Below the pieces are notes generated by a model, which was given only the letters and a program-made list of their open reading frames with translations, was not told the origin of the DNA and did no database searches. A DNA stretch of 41,449 nucleotides from positions 1 through 41,449 of the forward strand of contig NZ_AVPT01000023.1 of the NCBI RefSeq assembly GCF_000768335.1, written 5' to 3'. Shown here piece by piece: positions 39,712 through 41,449 of the stretch. Position 1 is the first letter of the stretch. Each line of letters starts with the position of its first letter. The stretch comes from Lysobacter arseniciresistens ZS79. GTDB taxonomy: Bacteria; Pseudomonadota; Gammaproteobacteria; Xanthomonadales; Xanthomonadaceae. Made by a program: the position numbers and the translations under genes.

Positions 39712-40082
39712 CACTCTCCTCCGCCTCTTCTTGACTGGCCCTGCCCAGGGCAGCGCCCCGCGATGCTCTGCATGGCAAACCCACTGCCCCGCAAGGAGGC
39801 GCGGTCAAGGAGGACGCCGAAGGCGTAGCGCAAGGCTGGTGCGGGCCGGAGCGCCCCAGCTTCATCGGGGCGGGACTACACGGGCCTTGTGCGGCCCTTG
39901 ACCGTAGAAGCCGAGTAGAGGGGCGCAAGCCCAGGGATGGGCGCGCAGCGAAGCGAAGGCCTTAGCTCGTTAGGATCCTTTGGTAGTTCATGGGTAGGTG
40001 TGTATACCCATGAATTGAAGGATCAATGGCAAAGGGCAAAAGCGATTGATGGGCCGTTGGCCCGTGAAAGAGCAAAGGCGGA
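39712..40082 (-). promoter_or_regulatory. Non-coding leader with palindrome site 6
   Basis: No convincing gene in 371 bases. Palindrome CATGGGTA-N8-TACCCATG sits at 39989-40012, and on the minus strand TTGCCC, 12 bases, then CCTTCAATTCATGGG precede it, so transcription would run leftwards towards the zinc-ribbon gene through a leader of about 270 bases. The leader is GC-rich, with AGCGCAAG at 39827-39834 and several short inverted repeats, and may form a structured RNA. This is inference. Confidence 0.45.
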
Positions 40083-40364
40083 TTACAGTTCGACGCCCTG
40101 GCGCTTGCCGAACACGCAATGCGTCGGCGAGTAGTAGTTGTCGCGTGGCGGCTTTGCCACCCTCGGCGCTGGCAACATCAACACGGGCGCAGGCTTGGCG
40201 GCTTGCGGCTTGGAAACGAACCTGCCGGCCACGGCGCCCAAGGCAAGCCCAAGCACCAGGACTTCACCGGGCATCGCGCCCCACTGCGTGGCAGCCAGGG
40301 CAACAAGCAAGCCAGGTGGCAAGCCATAAGTGAGTGCTCCGCGGATAGCTGGATGAATGTTCAT
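40083..40364 (-). CDS. Small membrane protein, unknown
   Basis: 93 residues; GGAGGATCTA precedes the ATG, which overlaps the upstream stop (TAATG). A hydrophobic region (ALTYGLPPGLLVALAATQWG followed by AMPGEVLVLGLALGAVAG) can form two short membrane helices. The rest is a Pro/Ala-rich basic tail (KPQAAKPAPVLMLPAPRVAK). No family is recognised. Confidence 0.62.
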   Translation of the reverse strand: MNIHPAIRGALTYGLPPGLLVALAATQWGAMPGEVLVLGLALGAVAGRFVSKPQAAKPAPVLMLPAPRVAKPPRDNYYSPTHCVFGKRQGVEL

Positions 40365-40834
40365 TAGATCCTCCTGGCCGTAGTGTTCTTGTTGTTGGCT
40401 GGCGTTGTCGCATCGAGCTGTATTCGTTCCAGAGAGGAAACGGCGATATCAAAGTAGCGTTCCCAAGCCATGAGCCCTTGGGCCACTTCTTTAACGATCA
40501 AGTGGGCTTTACCCAGGCCCGCTGCTGCAACTGCGGCTTCATGCGGGGTAAGGCGCAACCCTCCTTCGACCAGGAGCTGGAACAGCTGCGGGCCAATCCG
40601 ACTTGCCGCTGATCCGTTCAGCGCCACGAAGAAAGGATTCTTCAACGCTTCCGTGTCCACCCCATCCCGCAGCAAGTTGGAAAGCCGCCGTAGGTTTTGC
40701 TCGCGGTTCTTGCCATGGCGCTTGACCAACTCACCTAGCAGCTTGCTTGCTTCCTCGGTGCGCGCTGGATCTGCGCCGGCTACCGGCGCATTCGTCAAGC
40801 TGCGTGTGATCAGTGCGAGGAAATTTGCGTCCAT
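40364..40834 (-). CDS. Helical cytoplasmic protein, unknown
   Basis: 156 residues from the ATG at 40834, with GGAGCCGAACC upstream; longer starts lack a ribosome site. The protein is mostly helical: SKLLGELVKRHGKNREQNLR, LSNLLRDGVDTEALKNPFFV, then LFQLLVEGGLRLTPHEAAVA. The LVEGG-type ends faintly recall ankyrin-like repeats, but no clear repeat is present. It is translationally coupled with the membrane protein downstream. Confidence 0.62.
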   Translation of the reverse strand: MDANFLALITRSLTNAPVAGADPARTEEASKLLGELVKRHGKNREQNLRRLSNLLRDGVDTEALKNPFFVALNGSAASRIGPQLFQLLVEGGLRLTPHEAAVAAAGLGKAHLIVKEVAQGLMAWERYFDIAVSSLERIQLDATTPANNKNTTARRI

Positions 40835-40848
40835 GGTTCGGCTCCGGG

Positions 40849-41103
40849 TTATTTGACGGTGACGCACACACGCCAGGTGATGCTGGTCAATGTGTTCTTG
40901 TCATCCTTGCATGGCTTGAAGATCTGCCCGAACCTCACGCGCGGGTAGTTCTCCCATAAGCCGTTATCAACTCGTAGCACCGCCTTGCGGCCGTAGCGCT
41001 TGGCAACGGCGCGCTCGATGGCTTTGTCGGCGTCGTCCACGCGATGGGTGGTGATGGTCTTCGTGTAGTCGCCGTAGCATTCTTCAATAGTGATTGTTTT
41101 CAT
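40849..41103 (-). CDS. Small protein, unknown
   Basis: 84 residues from the ATG at 41103, which follows GGAACCTACCC. It begins KTITIEECYGDYTKTITTHR and contains AIERAVAKRYGRKAVLRVDN, a mixed alpha/beta pattern of a small single domain. No signal, membrane segment or recognised family. A TGGGTA half-site (41102-41107) overlaps its start region. Confidence 0.6.
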   Translation of the reverse strand: MKTITIEECYGDYTKTITTHRVDDADKAIERAVAKRYGRKAVLRVDNGLWENYPRVRFGQIFKPCKDDKNTLTSITWRVCVTVK

Positions 41104-41141
41104 GGGTAGGTTCCTTATCAGCGGGGGAGTTTGGGAGGGGT

Positions 41142-41159
41142 GGGCCCCTTTCGGGGCCC
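41142..41159. terminator. Hairpin after the acidic small gene
   Basis: GGGCCCC-TTTC-GGGGCCC, a perfect 7-bp GC stem 8 bases after the stop codon at 41167 (minus strand). No T-tract follows, so termination is only probable. Confidence 0.4.
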
Positions 41160-41166
41160 GTATTGG

Positions 41167-41358
41167 TTAATCCTCGTCCTCCTCTTCGCTGTTCGTTTCC
41201 TCGTCGCCATCAACTTCGTAGTGGAAGCTGCCGGTGTCGTTCTCGTCAAAACCAAGCCATGATGGGCCTTGATCAATCATGCGACGCTTGGCTTCTTCAA
41301 TAGCCAGTTCAACATCTGACCAGGTGTTGCCTTCGATTGTGATTTCTACTTTCAACAT
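41167..41358 (-). CDS. Small acidic-tailed protein, unknown
   Basis: 63 residues; AAGGAACAACGCA precedes the ATG. A beta-alpha start (LKVEITIEGNTWSDVELAIE followed by EAKRRMIDQG) is followed by an acidic tail (VDGDEETNSEEEDED). Acidic tails of this kind occur in DNA-mimic and chaperone-type small proteins, but nothing more specific can be said. On the minus strand its upstream region has TTTACAAATAT and CATATATT, similar to the LDT promoter at 26440-26460. Confidence 0.6.
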   Translation of the reverse strand: MLKVEITIEGNTWSDVELAIEEAKRRMIDQGPSWLGFDENDTGSFHYEVDGDEETNSEEEDED

Positions 41359-41449
41359 TGCGTTGTTCCTTGATTAGGTAGGTCAGCGTGTTTGCTTTCC
41401 ATATATTCAAGGTAAGCTAAGGGGGATATTTGTAAACCCTTTTGGGGCT

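Larger units (their letters stand above)
14881..41449. mobile_element. Conjugative integrated element (ICE or integrated plasmid), left junction to right window edge
   Basis: It starts at the broken tRNA-Arg. Base composition becomes clearly less GC-rich than the chromosome, and ribosome sites become strong and uniform (AGGAGG). The cargo is that of a conjugative element: MobF relaxase, TraD-like coupling protein, a second VirD4-like ATPase, a ParA partition gene, many small plasmid-type genes and DUF6573/DUF5710 proteins. Repeated operator and promoter motifs recur through the whole region. No integrase, replication initiator or right attachment site is visible, so the true size and the choice between ICE and plasmid are open. 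Confidence 0.8.

Noticed and set aside
1-41449. CRISPR array, rRNA genes, insertion-sequence transposases
   Set aside because: No regularly spaced direct repeats, no rRNA signatures and no DDE transposase motifs were seen in the window.

Overview
The window joins two kinds of DNA. Bases 1 to about 14,880 are very GC-rich chromosome, with G or C at nearly every third codon position. The VgrG spike, the large Oar-type TonB-dependent receptor and the cell-wall peptide genes suggest a Xanthomonadaceae-like gammaproteobacterium of the Lysobacter/Luteimonas type. That placement is inference from gene style, not a database match. From a broken tRNA-Arg(CCT) at 14,840 to the right edge, the base composition is less GC-rich and the genes are those of a conjugative integrated element, or of a plasmid integrated at the tRNA. 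Its far end and its integrase are not in the window.

Chromosome: a partial type VI secretion vgrG (1-1644, minus) is followed by a two-arm locus for taking up and degrading peptidoglycan peptides. The minus arm runs transglutaminase-like lipoprotein, TonB receptor, an M19 dipeptidase fused to a serine beta-lactamase-type hydrolase, then a second serine hydrolase lipoprotein. The plus arm runs SH3-NlpC/P60 endopeptidase, L-Ala-D/L-Glu-type dipeptide epimerase, RpiR-family regulator, then a YkuD-type lipoprotein. The arms diverge around an AT-rich palindrome (10,339-10,359) that could be the RpiR operator.

Element, left part: a small HTH protein lies next to the junction, followed by a 450-base non-coding stretch with two near-identical terminators and several repeated regulatory motifs. 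Then comes a plus-strand operon for a small secreted protein, a YadA-like trimeric autotransporter with collagen-like repeats, a DUF5710-HNH protein and a GIY-YIG protein with a C-terminal membrane helix.

Element, middle (minus strand, 19.5-33.9 kb): a MobF relaxase-helicase (TraI), a TraD/TrwB coupling protein, an ankyrin protein, a periplasmic L,D-transpeptidase and a coiled-coil protein. Upstream of these is a group that looks like a cell-envelope machine: a 1008-residue polytopic VirD4-like ATPase, two bitopic membrane proteins, a periplasmic glycine-zipper protein and a ribbon-helix-helix-like DNA-binding protein. No VirB4, VirB6, VirB8-10 or pilin homologue was recognised in the window.

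Element, right part: an HNH-like gene; a ParA-like ATPase with arginine in place of the P-loop lysine, and its overlapping partner; a six-gene operon of tiny and membrane proteins ending in an ankyrin protein; a DUF6573 gene; and several unrecognised small genes.

The clearest undescribed signal is regulatory. A palindrome TGGGTA-N8-TACCCA occurs six times, always with the same spacing. At several loci it sits in a fixed promoter layout (TTGCGC, 12 bases, GCCTTTT[G/C]AT). This suggests an element-wide regulon linking adhesin, secretion or transfer, envelope and partition genes.
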